A stretch of DNA of 64,000 bases from Xanthomonas sp. AM6 (GTDB lineage: Bacteria > Pseudomonadota > Gammaproteobacteria > Xanthomonadales > Xanthomonadaceae): positions 1,576,501 to 1,640,500 of the forward strand of contig NZ_CP106869.1 in the NCBI RefSeq assembly GCF_025665335.1, given 5' to 3'. Numbering within the stretch: the stretch's first letter is position 1; each line of letters starts with the position of its first letter. The translations under genes were made by a program, and so were the position numbers. Shown here piece by piece: positions 40,801-49,401 of the stretch. The notes beneath the pieces were generated by a model. It worked only from the letters and a program-made list of their open reading frames with translations. It searched no databases and had not been told where the DNA came from.

Positions 40801-40866
40801 GTGGGAGCGGCTCCAGTCGCGACGGGCACTACCGATAAAGCCCGTCGCGACTGAAGTCGCTCCCAC
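40801..40866. repeat. REP pair (REPIN-like) with GTGG head
   Basis: Arms 40801-40827 and 40840-40866 are inverted copies matching at 25 of 27 positions, each headed GTGGGAGCG, with 12 bases between. It is a variant of the GTAG element at 28149. It lies between murD2 and the hydrolase gene and could act as a terminator. Confidence 0.85.
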
Positions 40867-40902
40867 AGTAGACTGCCGGCTGGTTCCGATGGGAGAGACG
40901 CG

Positions 40903-41697
40903 ATGCGCACTCGTTCGATGCGGTGGATCGGCCTGCTGGGCCTGGCCCTGGCGTTGCCGTTGCCGGCGCTGGCCGCGATGCAGGCCAAGCCGGTGGAATG
41001 GAAGGTCGGCAAGGACAGCTTCAGCGGCGTGCTGGTCTACGACGACGGCGACCACGACAAGCGCCCGGGCCTAGTAATGGTGCCGAACTGGCGCGGCGTC
41101 AACGCGTCGGCGATCGAAAAAGCCAAGCAACTCGCCGGAGACGACTACGTGGTGCTGGTGGCCGACGTCTACGGCAAGGGCAAGCGCCCGGCCAACGACA
41201 CCGAAGCCGGGCAGTTCGCCGGCGCGCTGAAAAAGGATCCGCCGACGCTGCGCGCGCGTGCATTGAAGGCGGTCGAGGTGCTGAAGGCGCAGGCCGGCAA
41301 GGCGCCGCTGGACGCCACGCGGATCGGCGCGGTCGGCTTCTGCTTCGGCGGCAGCACGGTGCTGGAACTGGTGCGCGCCGGCGCGCCGCTGGACGGGGTG
41401 GTCAGCCTGCACGGCGGCCTGTCCACGCCATCGCCGGCGGCCGCGGGCAGCGCGAAGACGCCGCTGCTGGTGCTCAACGGCGCCGACGACAAGAGCGTGA
41501 GCCGCGACGACATCGCCGCCTTCGAGCAGGAAATGAACGCGGCCGGCGCCGACTGGCAGTTCGTCAACTTCAGCGGCGCCGTGCACTGCTTCGCCGAGGC
41601 CGACGCCAACAGCCCGCCGGGTTGCCAGTACAACCCGCGTGCGGCCAAGCGGGCGTACCGGATGCTGCACGAGTTCTTTGAGGAGCGGTGGGATTAG
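40903..41697 (+). CDS. Exported dienelactone hydrolase family protein
   Basis: The 264-residue protein has a signal peptide (about 1-25, ending LALAAM-like ALAAM) and an alpha/beta hydrolase fold of the DLH family. The nucleophile is Cys147 in GFCFGG; Asp in NGADDKSV and His in GAVHCFAE complete the triad. DLH enzymes cleave lactones and esters, but the substrate of exported forms is unknown. It is a single gene after the REP pair. Confidence 0.88.
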   Translation: MRTRSMRWIGLLGLALALPLPALAAMQAKPVEWKVGKDSFSGVLVYDDGDHDKRPGLVMVPNWRGVNASAIEKAKQLAGDDYVVLVADVYGKGKRPANDTEAGQFAGALKKDPPTLRARALKAVEVLKAQAGKAPLDATRIGAVGFCFGGSTVLELVRAGAPLDGVVSLHGGLSTPSPAAAGSAKTPLLVLNGADDKSVSRDDIAAFEQEMNAAGADWQFVNFSGAVHCFAEADANSPPGCQYNPRAAKRAYRMLHEFFEERWD

Positions 41698-41709
41698 GGC
41701 TTGGGGGCC

Positions 41710-41860
41710 GGGATTCGGGATTGGGGGTTCGGGATTGGAGATTCGCAAAGGCCAATCCCGATCACCGATCCGGTCCCGCAGCGACCGGGTTTGGAATTCG
41801 TAATCCGTCAAACGCGACTCTGCCGCCCTTGCGAATCCCCAATCCCGAATCCCCAATCCC
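41710..41860. repeat. Heptad repeat inverted pair after the hydrolase gene
   Basis: The left arm (41710-41746) has five GGGATTC/GGGATTG-type units and the right arm (41831-41860) the complementary GAATCCC/CAATCCC units. A single extra unit is at 41751-41761. The element fills most of the gap between the convergent hydrolase and polyprenyl synthase genes and may end both transcripts. Confidence 0.88.
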
Positions 41861-41884
41861 ATCCGGCGCGCCCCGCGCGCCGGA

Positions 41885-42883
41885 TCAATGCCTGCGTTCG
41901 ACCGCGTAGCGCGCCAGGCCGCGCAATGCGGCCACCGCTTCGCTCTCGGGCAGGCCGTCCAGCGCGCGTTCGGCGGCGGCGGCGTATTCGGCGGCGCGGC
42001 GCCGGCTGTAGTCGAGCCCGCCGCTGGCCTGGATCGCCGCCAGCACTTCCGGCATCGCCTCCGCATCGCCCTGTTCGACGATGTGGCGCAGGCGCTGGCG
42101 GGTGGCGGCGTCGGCATGGGCCATCGCGTGGATCAGCGGCAGCGTGGCCTTGCCCTCGGCCAGGTCGTCGCCCAGGTTCTTGCCCAGGTCGGCGGCATCG
42201 GCGGTGTAGTCCAGCACGTCGTCGGCGATCTGGAACGCATAGCCCAGGTGCATGCCGTAGTCGTACAGCCGCTGCTGCACTTCTGCCGACGCGCCCGAGG
42301 CCATCGCCCCGAGCCGGGTGCCGGCGGCGAACAGCACCGCGGTCTTGCGCTCGATCACGCGCAGGTAGGCGGCCTCGTCGGTATCGGGGTTGTGCACGTG
42401 CAGCAGCTGCAGCACCTCGCCTTCGGCGATGCGGTTGGTGGTGTCGGCCAGCAGCCGCATCACCGCCATGTCGTCCAGTTCGACCATCAGCTGGAAGCTG
42501 CGCGAATACAGGAAATCGCCGACCAGCACGCTGGGCGCGTTGCCCCACAGCGCGTTGGCGGTGCTGCGGCCGCGGCGCAGGTCCGATTCGTCGACCACGT
42601 CGTCGTGCAGCAGGGTCGAGGTGTGGATGAACTCGACGATCACCGCCAGCTGGTGGTGCACCGGCCCGCCGCCGGCGCAGGCGCGCCCGGCCAGCATCAC
42701 CAGCATCGGCCGCAGGCGCTTGCCGCCGGCGGAGACGATGTGCTCGGCGATCTGGTTGATCAGCACCACGTCCGAAGCCAGACGGCGGCGGATCAGGGCA
42801 TCGGCGGCGCTCATGTCGGGCGCCGCCAGCGCCTGGATCTGAGGCAGCCCCAGGGCGGGGCGGAGGTCTTCGGCGAGGCTCAT
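41885..42883 (-). CDS. ispB: Polyprenyl (octaprenyl-type) diphosphate synthase
   Basis: The 332-residue enzyme extends isoprenoid chains for the ubiquinone side chain. The first Asp-rich motif is DDVVD (94-98) and the second DDVLD (221-225), with GGKRLRP (53-59) for IPP binding. Small residues before the first motif indicate a long-chain product, probably C40. It is divergent from ssb. Confidence 0.92.
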   Translation of the reverse strand: MSLAEDLRPALGLPQIQALAAPDMSAADALIRRRLASDVVLINQIAEHIVSAGGKRLRPMLVMLAGRACAGGGPVHHQLAVIVEFIHTSTLLHDDVVDESDLRRGRSTANALWGNAPSVLVGDFLYSRSFQLMVELDDMAVMRLLADTTNRIAEGEVLQLLHVHNPDTDEAAYLRVIERKTAVLFAAGTRLGAMASGASAEVQQRLYDYGMHLGYAFQIADDVLDYTADAADLGKNLGDDLAEGKATLPLIHAMAHADAATRQRLRHIVEQGDAEAMPEVLAAIQASGGLDYSRRRAAEYAAAAERALDGLPESEAVAALRGLARYAVERRH

Positions 42884-42960
42884 GCGGTCGTACTGAGGGG
42901 AATGCAGGGATTATAGGCCACCCCGGCAGGGGCAAGTCTGACGCCTGAACCGGGGGAAGG

Positions 42961-42988
42961 CTGATATCCGCCGCCAGCCCGGTATAAT
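42961..42988 (+). promoter_or_regulatory. Candidate promoter of ssb
   Basis: A perfect -10 TATAAT (42983-42988) lies 88 bases before the ssb ATG, with CTGATA 16 bases upstream as a 4/6 match to -35. Confidence 0.6.
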
Positions 42989-43075
42989 TCACTGTCTACG
43001 TCCGTTCCCGAGCGGGCGCCCCCATCCGACCTGCCCGCGCCCGAGCGGGTTCACCATCCCGAACGGAAGAATTCC

Positions 43076-43594
43076 ATGGCCCGCGGCATCAACAAAGTCA
43101 TCCTCGTCGGCAACCTCGGCAACGATCCCGACACCAAGTACACCCAGTCCGGCATGGCGATCACCCGTATCAGCCTGGCCACCACCAGCGTGCGCAAGGA
43201 CAAGGACGGCAACCAGCAGGAGCGCACTGAATGGCACCGTGTGGTGTTCTTCGGCAAGCTCGGCGAGATCGCCGGCGAGTACCTGCGCAAGGGCAGCTCG
43301 GTCTACGTCGAAGGCTCGATCCGCTACGACAAGTACACCGGCCAGGACGGCGTGGAGAAGTACTCCACCGACATCGTCGCCGACGAGATGCAGATGCTGG
43401 GCGGCCGCGGCGAAGGCGGTGGCGGCGGTGGTGCCGGCATGGGCGGCGATCGCCCGCAGCGCTCGGCCCCGCCGCGCCAGGAACGCCCGAACCAGGGCGG
43501 CGGCGGCCAGGACTACGCCCCGCGCCGCCAGCAGCCGGCGCCGCAGCAGTCCGCGCCGATGGACGATTTCGCCGACGACGACATCCCGTTCTGA
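43076..43594 (+). CDS. ssb: Single-stranded DNA-binding protein
   Basis: SSB coats single-stranded DNA in replication, repair and recombination. The 172-residue protein has an OB fold (about 1-110, [19 protein letters not shown]), a Gly/Gln/Pro-rich linker and the acidic tip DDDIPF that docks partner proteins. Length and tip are normal. It has its own promoter and a good terminator. Confidence 0.97.
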   Translation: MARGINKVILVGNLGNDPDTKYTQSGMAITRISLATTSVRKDKDGNQQERTEWHRVVFFGKLGEIAGEYLRKGSSVYVEGSIRYDKYTGQDGVEKYSTDIVADEMQMLGGRGEGGGGGGAGMGGDRPQRSAPPRQERPNQGGGGQDYAPRRQQPAPQQSAPMDDFADDDIPF

Positions 43595-43633
43595 ACCACG
43601 CGTGGCAGCAAGTGGTGATGGACATCCGAAGAG

Positions 43634-43663
43634 AGCCCCGTTTTTACGGGGCTTTTCTTTTTT
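43634..43663 (+). terminator. Rho-independent terminator of ssb
   Basis: AGCCCCGT (43634-43641) and ACGGGGCT (43646-43653) pair over a four-T loop, followed by a T-rich tract to 43663. It is 39 bases after the ssb stop. Confidence 0.9.
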
Positions 43664-44197
43664 CGATGATTCTTCCTCGGTGAAAGTCCGACAGGGCTGC
43701 AGCTTCGACAGTCGGCGAAACAAACGCGGATCAACACGCCATCGCTTGGGTGGACGCGCAGGCCGCGATCGAACGTGTCAAAGGCACCCCCAGCGCCCAG
43801 CCGCAATCCAGGCGCTCGTCCACGGTGCCGGGCAAGTTCTTCTCGAAGGCAGTGCCTGAATCGGCCCAGTTCGAACGCGGCGTCACTGGTCCGGCCACGA
43901 TCGGGTAGGGGCGGCGAACACGCCGGGCGTCGGCAATGGGGACCGAGGTGGGTAGGAGCTTGCGTGCCGAAGCGGCTTCCTGAGCCGCCTATGCGAAAGG
44001 CACCTAGTGGTCCACCTCCATGGGCTATCCGAAATTCCACCACCGTCCTGCAGCGACCGGCGCGACGACGTTGTGCCCTGCAGCATGGGTTTTCGTGCAC
44101 TGCGTCTTGCAAAAAAACGAATCTCTCCTTTATGGTGCAATCGATTGCATTGCGGCAATCGTCAGCGTTTGATGCCGGTTGGGAGGCCGGAAAGCGG
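43664..44197. other. Gap between ssb terminator and the keto-sugar operon
   Basis: A GTAGGAGC-headed single REP-like half site lies near 43951. An open frame around 43740-43908 has no recognisable family. The LacI-type palindrome at 44136 is the only clear regulatory site. Confidence 0.45.
44136..44149. promoter_or_regulatory. Palindromic operator for the LacI regulator, plus-strand operon
   Basis: TGCAATCGATTGCA is a perfect 14-base palindrome with the central CG typical of LacI/GalR operators. It lies 49 bases before the first gene of the plus-strand operon. The identical sequence is at 52849 before the other operon. Confidence 0.8.
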
Positions 44198-45094
44198 ATG
44201 TCCATCCAATCGATCGGACCGGCGCCGGCCCCGGGATTCACGCGGCGAGATGCGCTGCGCATTGCCGTGGCCGGCAGCCTTGGGTTGGGCGCTGCGGGCG
44301 TGCTGCCTGCGTTTGCCGCTGCCGCGCCGCTCAAAGGCAACATGAAGCATTCCGTCGCCCGCTGGACGTTCCCGCAGCAGTCGATCGCCCAGCTTTGCCA
44401 GACGGTGAAAGGCATCGGTTTCGCCGCCATCGATCTGGTCGGCCCGGCGGATTGGCCGACGCTGAAGGCGAATGGCGTGTACAGCTCGATGTGCAACGGC
44501 GCGGAACTGGGCCTGGACAAGGGCTTCGCCGGCCGCCAGTTCCACGACCAGCTGGTCGAGCGCTACACGCGGCACATCGACCTGGTGGCCGATGCCGGTT
44601 ATCGCAACCTCATCTGTTTTTCCGGCAATCGCAACGGCATGGACCCTCAGGAAGGCATGGCCCACGCCGAGGCGGGGCTCAAGCGCATCCTCGGGCATGC
44701 CGAGAAGCGCGGCGTCGTGCTGGTGATGGAGCTGCTGAACTCCAGGGTCGATCATCCCGACTACCTGTGCGACCACTCCGCATGGGGCGTCGAGCTGTGC
44801 CGGCGGATCGGCTCGGAGCATTTCGGCCTGCTGTACGACATCTACCACATGCAGATCATGGAGGGCGACATCATCGCCACCATCGGCAAGCATCATGCGT
44901 TCTTCAAGCATTACCACACCGCGGGCGTGCCTGGCCGGCACGAGATCGGAGACGATCAGGAACTCCACTATCCCGCCATCTGTCGCGCGATCCGCGATAC
45001 CGGTTTCGACGGCTATCTGGCGCAGGAATTCATGCCTGCGGCGCCGGATCCCGTCGGCTCGCTGCGCGAGGCGATCCGCCTCTGCGACGTCTGA
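44198..45094 (+). CDS. Tat-exported TIM-barrel sugar isomerase/epimerase (hydroxypyruvate isomerase-like)
   Basis: The 298-residue protein has a Tat signal (RR at 16-17, FTRRDALR, then a hydrophobic stretch ending near PAFAA) and a xylose-isomerase-like TIM barrel. Probable metal ligands are in VMELLN, YDIYHMQ, HYHTAG and AQEFMP. It resembles hydroxypyruvate isomerase (Hyi), but export points to a periplasmic sugar substrate. It is the first gene of the operon with the GMC dehydrogenase. An in-frame ATG upstream would place the operator inside the gene and is rejected. Confidence 0.85.
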   Translation: MSIQSIGPAPAPGFTRRDALRIAVAGSLGLGAAGVLPAFAAAAPLKGNMKHSVARWTFPQQSIAQLCQTVKGIGFAAIDLVGPADWPTLKANGVYSSMCNGAELGLDKGFAGRQFHDQLVERYTRHIDLVADAGYRNLICFSGNRNGMDPQEGMAHAEAGLKRILGHAEKRGVVLVMELLNSRVDHPDYLCDHSAWGVELCRRIGSEHFGLLYDIYHMQIMEGDIIATIGKHHAFFKHYHTAGVPGRHEIGDDQELHYPAICRAIRDTGFDGYLAQEFMPAAPDPVGSLREAIRLCDV

Positions 45095-45124
45095 AACGAT
45101 ATCCACCCAGGTGAAGTAGAACCC

Positions 45125-46810
45125 ATGGCAGACAATCACTACGACGCCATCGTCGTCGGCTCGGGAATCAGTGGCGGTTGGGCGGCGAAGGAACTGACCG
45201 AGAAAGGCCTCAAGGTCCTGATGCTGGAACGCGGCCGCAACATCGAACACGTCAAGGACTACGTCAACGCGATGAAGGAGGCGTGGGATTTCCCGCACCA
45301 CAACCGGCCGACCCAGGCGATGAAGGCCGACTACCCGGTGCTGATGCGCGACTACGGCCTGGTCGAGAATCTGCAGGGGATGTGGGCCAACGAAAAGGAA
45401 TCGCCCTACACCGAGATCAAGCGGTTCGACTGGTTCCGCGGCTATCACGTGGGCGGCCGCTCGCTGATGTGGGGACGGCAGAGCTATCGCCTGTCGGACC
45501 TGGATTTCCAGGCGAACCTCAAGGACGGCATCGCCATCGACTGGCCGATCCGTTACGCCGACATCGCGCCCTGGTACGACTACGTGGAGAAGTTCGCCGG
45601 CATCGCCGGCACGCGCGAGGGCCTGGACGTGTTGCCCGACGGCGAGTTCCTGCCGCCGATCCCTTTGAACATCGTCGAGAAGGACGTGGCCGCGCGGATC
45701 AAGAAGGCCTTTGGCGGGACCAGGCACCTGATCCACTCGCGCACCGCGAACATCACCGAGCCCAAGGTCGAGCAGGGCCGCGTCAACTGCCAGTACCGCA
45801 ACAAGTGCATCCTGGGCTGCCCCTACGGCGCCTACTTCTCGACCCAGTCGGCGACGCTGCCGGCGGCCATGAAGACCGGCAACCTGACCTTGCGGCCCTT
45901 CTCGATCGTCAAGGAAGTGCTCTACGACAAGGACCGCAAGCGTGCGCGGGGCGTGGAGATCATCGATGCCGAGAGCGGACAGACCTACCAGTACACGGCC
46001 AACGTCATCTTCCTCAACGCGTCCTCCTTCAATTCGACCTGGCTGCTGATGAACTCGGCCACCGATGTCTGGGAAGGCGGGCTGGGGTCTTCGTCCGGCG
46101 AGCTGGGGCACAACGTGATGGACCATCATTTCGGCGCCGGTGCCGCCGGCCGGGTCGAGGGCTACGACGACAAGTACTACTTCGGCCGTCGTCCCTGCGG
46201 CTTCTACATTCCCCGTTTCCGCAACGTCGCCGCGGACAAGCGCGGCTACCTGCGCGGGTTCGGCTACCAGGGCGGCGCCAGCCGCACCGGGTGGTCGCGC
46301 GAGATCGCCGAGCTGAACATCGGCGCCGACCTGAAGGACGCGCTGACCCTGCCGGGCGAATGGCGCATCGGCATGACTGGATTCGGCGAAATGCTGCCTC
46401 ACCACGACAACACGATTCGCCTGGACCGGCACCGCAAGGACAAATGGGGGCTGCCGGTGCTGGCGATGGACGTGTCCCTGCGCGCGAACGAAAAGGCCAT
46501 GCGCAAGGACATGGCCGCCGATGCCGCCGAGATGCTGGAGGCCGCCGGCGTCAAGGACGTGCAGATGCACGATGACGATTACGCCCCGGGCAAGGGCATC
46601 CACGAGATGGGCACCGCGCGCATGGGCCGTGACCGAAAAAACTCCGTGCTGAACCAGCACAACCAGGTCTGGGACGCGCCGAATGTCTACGTGACCGACG
46701 GCGCCTGCATGACCTCCAGCGCCTGCGTGAATCCCTCGCTGACCTACATGGCGCTGACGGCACGGGCAGCGGACCATGCCGTGCGCGAACTGAAAGCGGG
46801 GAACCTGTGA
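45125..46810 (+). CDS. GMC-type FAD oxidoreductase, catalytic subunit of a membrane sugar dehydrogenase
   Basis: The 561-residue flavoprotein has the FAD-binding GSGISGGWAA (12-21), a C-x5-C-x3-C cluster (Cys222, 228, 232) in the position where FAD-glucose dehydrogenases bind a 3Fe-4S cluster, and active-site His and Asn in HEMGTARM and CVNPSLTYMAL. It lacks its own signal, so it probably travels through Tat with the small subunit encoded next. Family members oxidise glucose or glucosides, at C1 or C3. The context with DUF1080 and isomerases favours C3 oxidation; that is inference. Confidence 0.9.
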   Translation: MADNHYDAIVVGSGISGGWAAKELTEKGLKVLMLERGRNIEHVKDYVNAMKEAWDFPHHNRPTQAMKADYPVLMRDYGLVENLQGMWANEKESPYTEIKRFDWFRGYHVGGRSLMWGRQSYRLSDLDFQANLKDGIAIDWPIRYADIAPWYDYVEKFAGIAGTREGLDVLPDGEFLPPIPLNIVEKDVAARIKKAFGGTRHLIHSRTANITEPKVEQGRVNCQYRNKCILGCPYGAYFSTQSATLPAAMKTGNLTLRPFSIVKEVLYDKDRKRARGVEIIDAESGQTYQYTANVIFLNASSFNSTWLLMNSATDVWEGGLGSSSGELGHNVMDHHFGAGAAGRVEGYDDKYYFGRRPCGFYIPRFRNVAADKRGYLRGFGYQGGASRTGWSREIAELNIGADLKDALTLPGEWRIGMTGFGEMLPHHDNTIRLDRHRKDKWGLPVLAMDVSLRANEKAMRKDMAADAAEMLEAAGVKDVQMHDDDYAPGKGIHEMGTARMGRDRKNSVLNQHNQVWDAPNVYVTDGACMTSSACVNPSLTYMALTARAADHAVRELKAGNL

Positions 46811-47385
46811 TGGATCGCCGCGAACTGCTGAAGATGATCGTCGCCGCCACGGGCGCGGCCATGGTCGGCCTGCCCGCGCTCGTCCACGGACAGGCGCCGG
46901 CCGAGGGCGCGAAGAACGCCTTCTCCGCCGCCGAGGTCGGCACGCTGGACGAGATCGCCGAGACCATCCTGCCGCGAACCAAGACGCCGGGGGCGAAGGA
47001 CGCCGGCGTCGGTGCGTTCATGGCGCGATTCGTCACCGATTGCTACACCGCCGAGCAGCAGGCGGCGTTCCGCGCCGGCCTGGCCGACATCGACAAACGC
47101 GCCGGCGGCCGATTCGTGTCGCTCGCGCCGCAGGCCCGCACCGAGCTGCTGCGCGCCCTGGATGCGGAAGCCAGGAAACACCTCGTCACCGTGACCGACA
47201 CCGGCACTGCCAAAGCGGCGGACGCGATGCCGCATCCCTTCACGATGATCAAGCAGCTGGCCATCTTCAGCTTCTTCACCTCGAAGGTCGCCGCGACCGA
47301 AGTGTTGCAGTACGTCGCCGTGCCGGGTCGCTACGACGGCGACCTCGCCTATGCCCCCGGTACGCCCGCTTGGGCGACCAACTGA
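46810..47385 (+). CDS. Gluconate 2-dehydrogenase subunit 3-like small subunit with Tat signal
   Basis: The 191-residue protein has a Tat signal (MDRRELLKMI, RR at 3-4, cleavage near VHGQA) and a helical body of the gluconate 2-dehydrogenase subunit 3 family (DEIAETILPRTKTPGA, FFTSKVAATEVLQY). It serves as a chaperone that carries the GMC subunit out of the cell and anchors it. Its start overlaps the GMC stop (TGATG), so the two are coupled. Confidence 0.9.
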   Translation: MDRRELLKMIVAATGAAMVGLPALVHGQAPAEGAKNAFSAAEVGTLDEIAETILPRTKTPGAKDAGVGAFMARFVTDCYTAEQQAAFRAGLADIDKRAGGRFVSLAPQARTELLRALDAEARKHLVTVTDTGTAKAADAMPHPFTMIKQLAIFSFFTSKVAATEVLQYVAVPGRYDGDLAYAPGTPAWATN

Positions 47386-47429
47386 TGGACCGCAACGATC
47401 CGCCCATGCGCCACTTCCCCGGAAACACG

Positions 47430-48173
47430 ATGACCAGATCCCTCCTGATGGCGGCCTGCCTGCTGGCCGCGGCGCCTGCGTTCGCGCAGGCCAGCGACGA
47501 CCCCGCGCGCGATCCGAAGAAGACCGAGGTGTGGAAACCCGTGCCCGCGATGGTGGCCACGCCCCCGGGCCGCGCGCCCTCCGACGCGATCGTGCTGTTC
47601 GACGGCAAGGATCTCTCCGCCTGGGAGTCGGAGCAGGGCGGACGCGTGCCCTGGCTCGTCGCCGACGGCGCGCTGACCGTGGTTCCGGGAAGCAAGGGCA
47701 TCCGGACCAAGCAGCGCTTCTGCGACATCCAGCTGCACGTCGAGTGGCGCACGCCCACCGCGACGCGGGGGTTCGAAGGCCAGCAGCGGGGGAACAGCGG
47801 CATCTTCCTGCAGGACCTGTATGAGCTGCAGGTGCTCGACAGCTACAACAACCCGACCTATGCCAACGGCCAGGCCGGCGCGATCTACAAGCAGGCCATT
47901 CCGCTGGTGAACGCCTCGCGTGCGCCGGGCCAGTGGCAGGTCTACGACGTCATCTGGAAGGCGCCCCGCTTTTCGCAGGGCGGCGGGCTCACGTCACCCG
48001 CGCGCATCACCGTCCTGCACAACGGCGTCCTGGTGCAGGACGACACCGTCGTGTCGGGCAAGACCGAGTACATCGGCGCGCCGTCGTACGCGCCACATGC
48101 GTGCGCGCCGATCTCCCTGCAGGAGCACGATTCCAAGGTCAGCTACCGCAACATCTGGGTGCGCGAACTGTAG
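47430..48173 (+). CDS. DUF1080 exported protein, probable 3-keto-glycoside hydrolase
   Basis: The 247-residue protein has a signal peptide (1-20, ending AFAQA) and a concanavalin-like DUF1080 (3-keto-disaccharide hydrolase) domain. Family stretches are IVLFDGKDLSAWE, GNSGIFLQDLYELQVLDS, GAIYKQ and SLQEHDSKVSYRNIWVREL. Known members cleave glycosides oxidised at C3. GGAA upstream supports the start at 47430; an ATG at 47385 overlapping the previous stop is possible. It is the last gene of the plus operon. Confidence 0.88.
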   Translation: MTRSLLMAACLLAAAPAFAQASDDPARDPKKTEVWKPVPAMVATPPGRAPSDAIVLFDGKDLSAWESEQGGRVPWLVADGALTVVPGSKGIRTKQRFCDIQLHVEWRTPTATRGFEGQQRGNSGIFLQDLYELQVLDSYNNPTYANGQAGAIYKQAIPLVNASRAPGQWQVYDVIWKAPRFSQGGGLTSPARITVLHNGVLVQDDTVVSGKTEYIGAPSYAPHACAPISLQEHDSKVSYRNIWVREL

Positions 48174-48200
48174 CGCCGGCGCGCAGCCGGCGCCGGCATC

Positions 48201-48497
48201 CTATTGCGCCAGGAAGCTGGCAAGGTCGTCGACGTCCTGTTGGGACAGCTGGGGAAAGGGCGGCATCAAGCCGCCGCCCTTCCTGATCTTCTCCTTGATC
48301 TGCGCCGACTCCAGCCGCTTGCCCACGTCGATGAGCGCGGGGAACGCGCCCGGGACGCCCGCGCGATTGGCGCCGTGGCAGGCCGTGCAGTTCGTTGCGT
48401 AGAGCCGCGCGCCGGCCGCAGGGTCCTCCTTGGACCATGCCGTGGTCGCAAGCGTCGCCCCCAGCAGAACCGCGGCCACTGTCAGAATCGTTTTCAA
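48201..48497 (-). CDS. Small c-type cytochrome
   Basis: The 98-residue protein has a signal peptide (1-22, ending AWSKE) and one heme motif CTACH with a distal Met in GGLMPPFP. It is the last gene of the minus operon, convergent to the DUF1080 gene, and is the likely electron acceptor of the GMC dehydrogenase in the periplasm. The electron link is inference from context. Confidence 0.9.
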   Translation of the reverse strand: MKTILTVAAVLLGATLATTAWSKEDPAAGARLYATNCTACHGANRAGVPGAFPALIDVGKRLESAQIKEKIRKGGGLMPPFPQLSQQDVDDLASFLAQ

Positions 48498-48515
48498 ATG
48501 TGGCTCCTTCTTGGG

Positions 48516-49382
48516 CTAGCGACGTGCACTGGCGGGCACGTTGGCTGGCAGGTGTTCACGCAGGTAGTCCGCGCCGGTCCGGATGACCGTGGCCGGGTCG
48601 CGCGGACGGTCGTGCTCGATGATGTACCAGCGCACGCCGGCGCCCGCCGCGGCAGGCAGGATCGCGTTCCAGCCCAGGACGCCCTTGCCCACGGCGGCGA
48701 AGCCGCCCTCGTCCTCGGCCTGGCCTTTCGGCGCGTTGTCCTTGGCGTGTACCGCGAACATGCGGCCCTTGAACTTGCCCAGCATCGCCGCCGGGTCGTA
48801 GCCCGCACGCGCGACCCAGGCCAGATCCAGCTCGGTCTCGAGCTCGGGGCCGGCCGCCGCGAACAGCAATTCGAGCCCCGTCTTGCCATTGAAGTCGACC
48901 AGCTCGAAGTCGTGGTTGTGGTAGGCCAGGCGCATGCCCTTGGCCTGCAATCGCTTCGCGATCTGGCCCAGTTCCTTGCCCAAGGCGGTCCAGCCCGCGG
49001 CATCGGCCGGCCGATCCTTCTCGGCCAGGTACGGCACCACCAGTGTCGTGTTGCCGATCGACCGATTGAAGGTCACCACGCCGTCCAGGTCCTTGCGCAG
49101 ATCGGCCAGTTGCACGTGGGACGAGATCGCCTTGATCGCATACCTGTCCAGCAGTTGCTTGAGTTCCGCAGCGCTGACGTTCTGCGTGCCGACCGTTTCC
49201 ACCGCGCCCACGCCGGCGTCGTGGACGATCTTCAACTGCTGGTCCAGCGAGCCGGCGTTGCGCAGCGTGTACATCTGCACTGCGATGGGTTTTTGCGGGC
49301 CGGCGGCGTCGCGTGCGAAGGCGGGCAGGGCGGCGAGGAACAGCAGTGCGAGCGTCGCGGTCCTGCGTGCAGGGGTGTTCAT
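48516..49382 (-). CDS. Exported TIM-barrel sugar phosphate isomerase/epimerase family protein
   Basis: The 288-residue protein has a Sec-type signal peptide (to about PAFARD) and a xylose-isomerase-like barrel. Possible metal ligands lie in YHNHDFELV, ELDLAWVARAG, VHAKDN and IIEHDRP. Export suggests it works on free 3-keto sugars or their enediols in the periplasm. It starts after a GGAGG ribosome site. It lies 19 bases from the Gfo/Idh gene and 18 from the cytochrome gene. Confidence 0.87.
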   Translation of the reverse strand: MNTPARRTATLALLFLAALPAFARDAAGPQKPIAVQMYTLRNAGSLDQQLKIVHDAGVGAVETVGTQNVSAAELKQLLDRYAIKAISSHVQLADLRKDLDGVVTFNRSIGNTTLVVPYLAEKDRPADAAGWTALGKELGQIAKRLQAKGMRLAYHNHDFELVDFNGKTGLELLFAAAGPELETELDLAWVARAGYDPAAMLGKFKGRMFAVHAKDNAPKGQAEDEGGFAAVGKGVLGWNAILPAAAGAGVRWYIIEHDRPRDPATVIRTGADYLREHLPANVPASARR

Positions 49383-49401
49383 CAAGAAGTCCTCCCGGGA
49401 T

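Noticed and set aside
43664-43720. Sequence resembling a structured RNA (GAAAGTCCGACAGGG) after ssb
   Set aside because: Only a short match to RNase P-like phrases; no surrounding structure found.
43775-44197. Longer N-terminus for the first isomerase
   Set aside because: It would remove the Tat signal from the N-terminus and put the operator within the gene.
44162-46777. An 871-codon minus-strand open frame opposite the dehydrogenase
   Set aside because: It is antisense to well-supported plus-strand genes with clear motifs.
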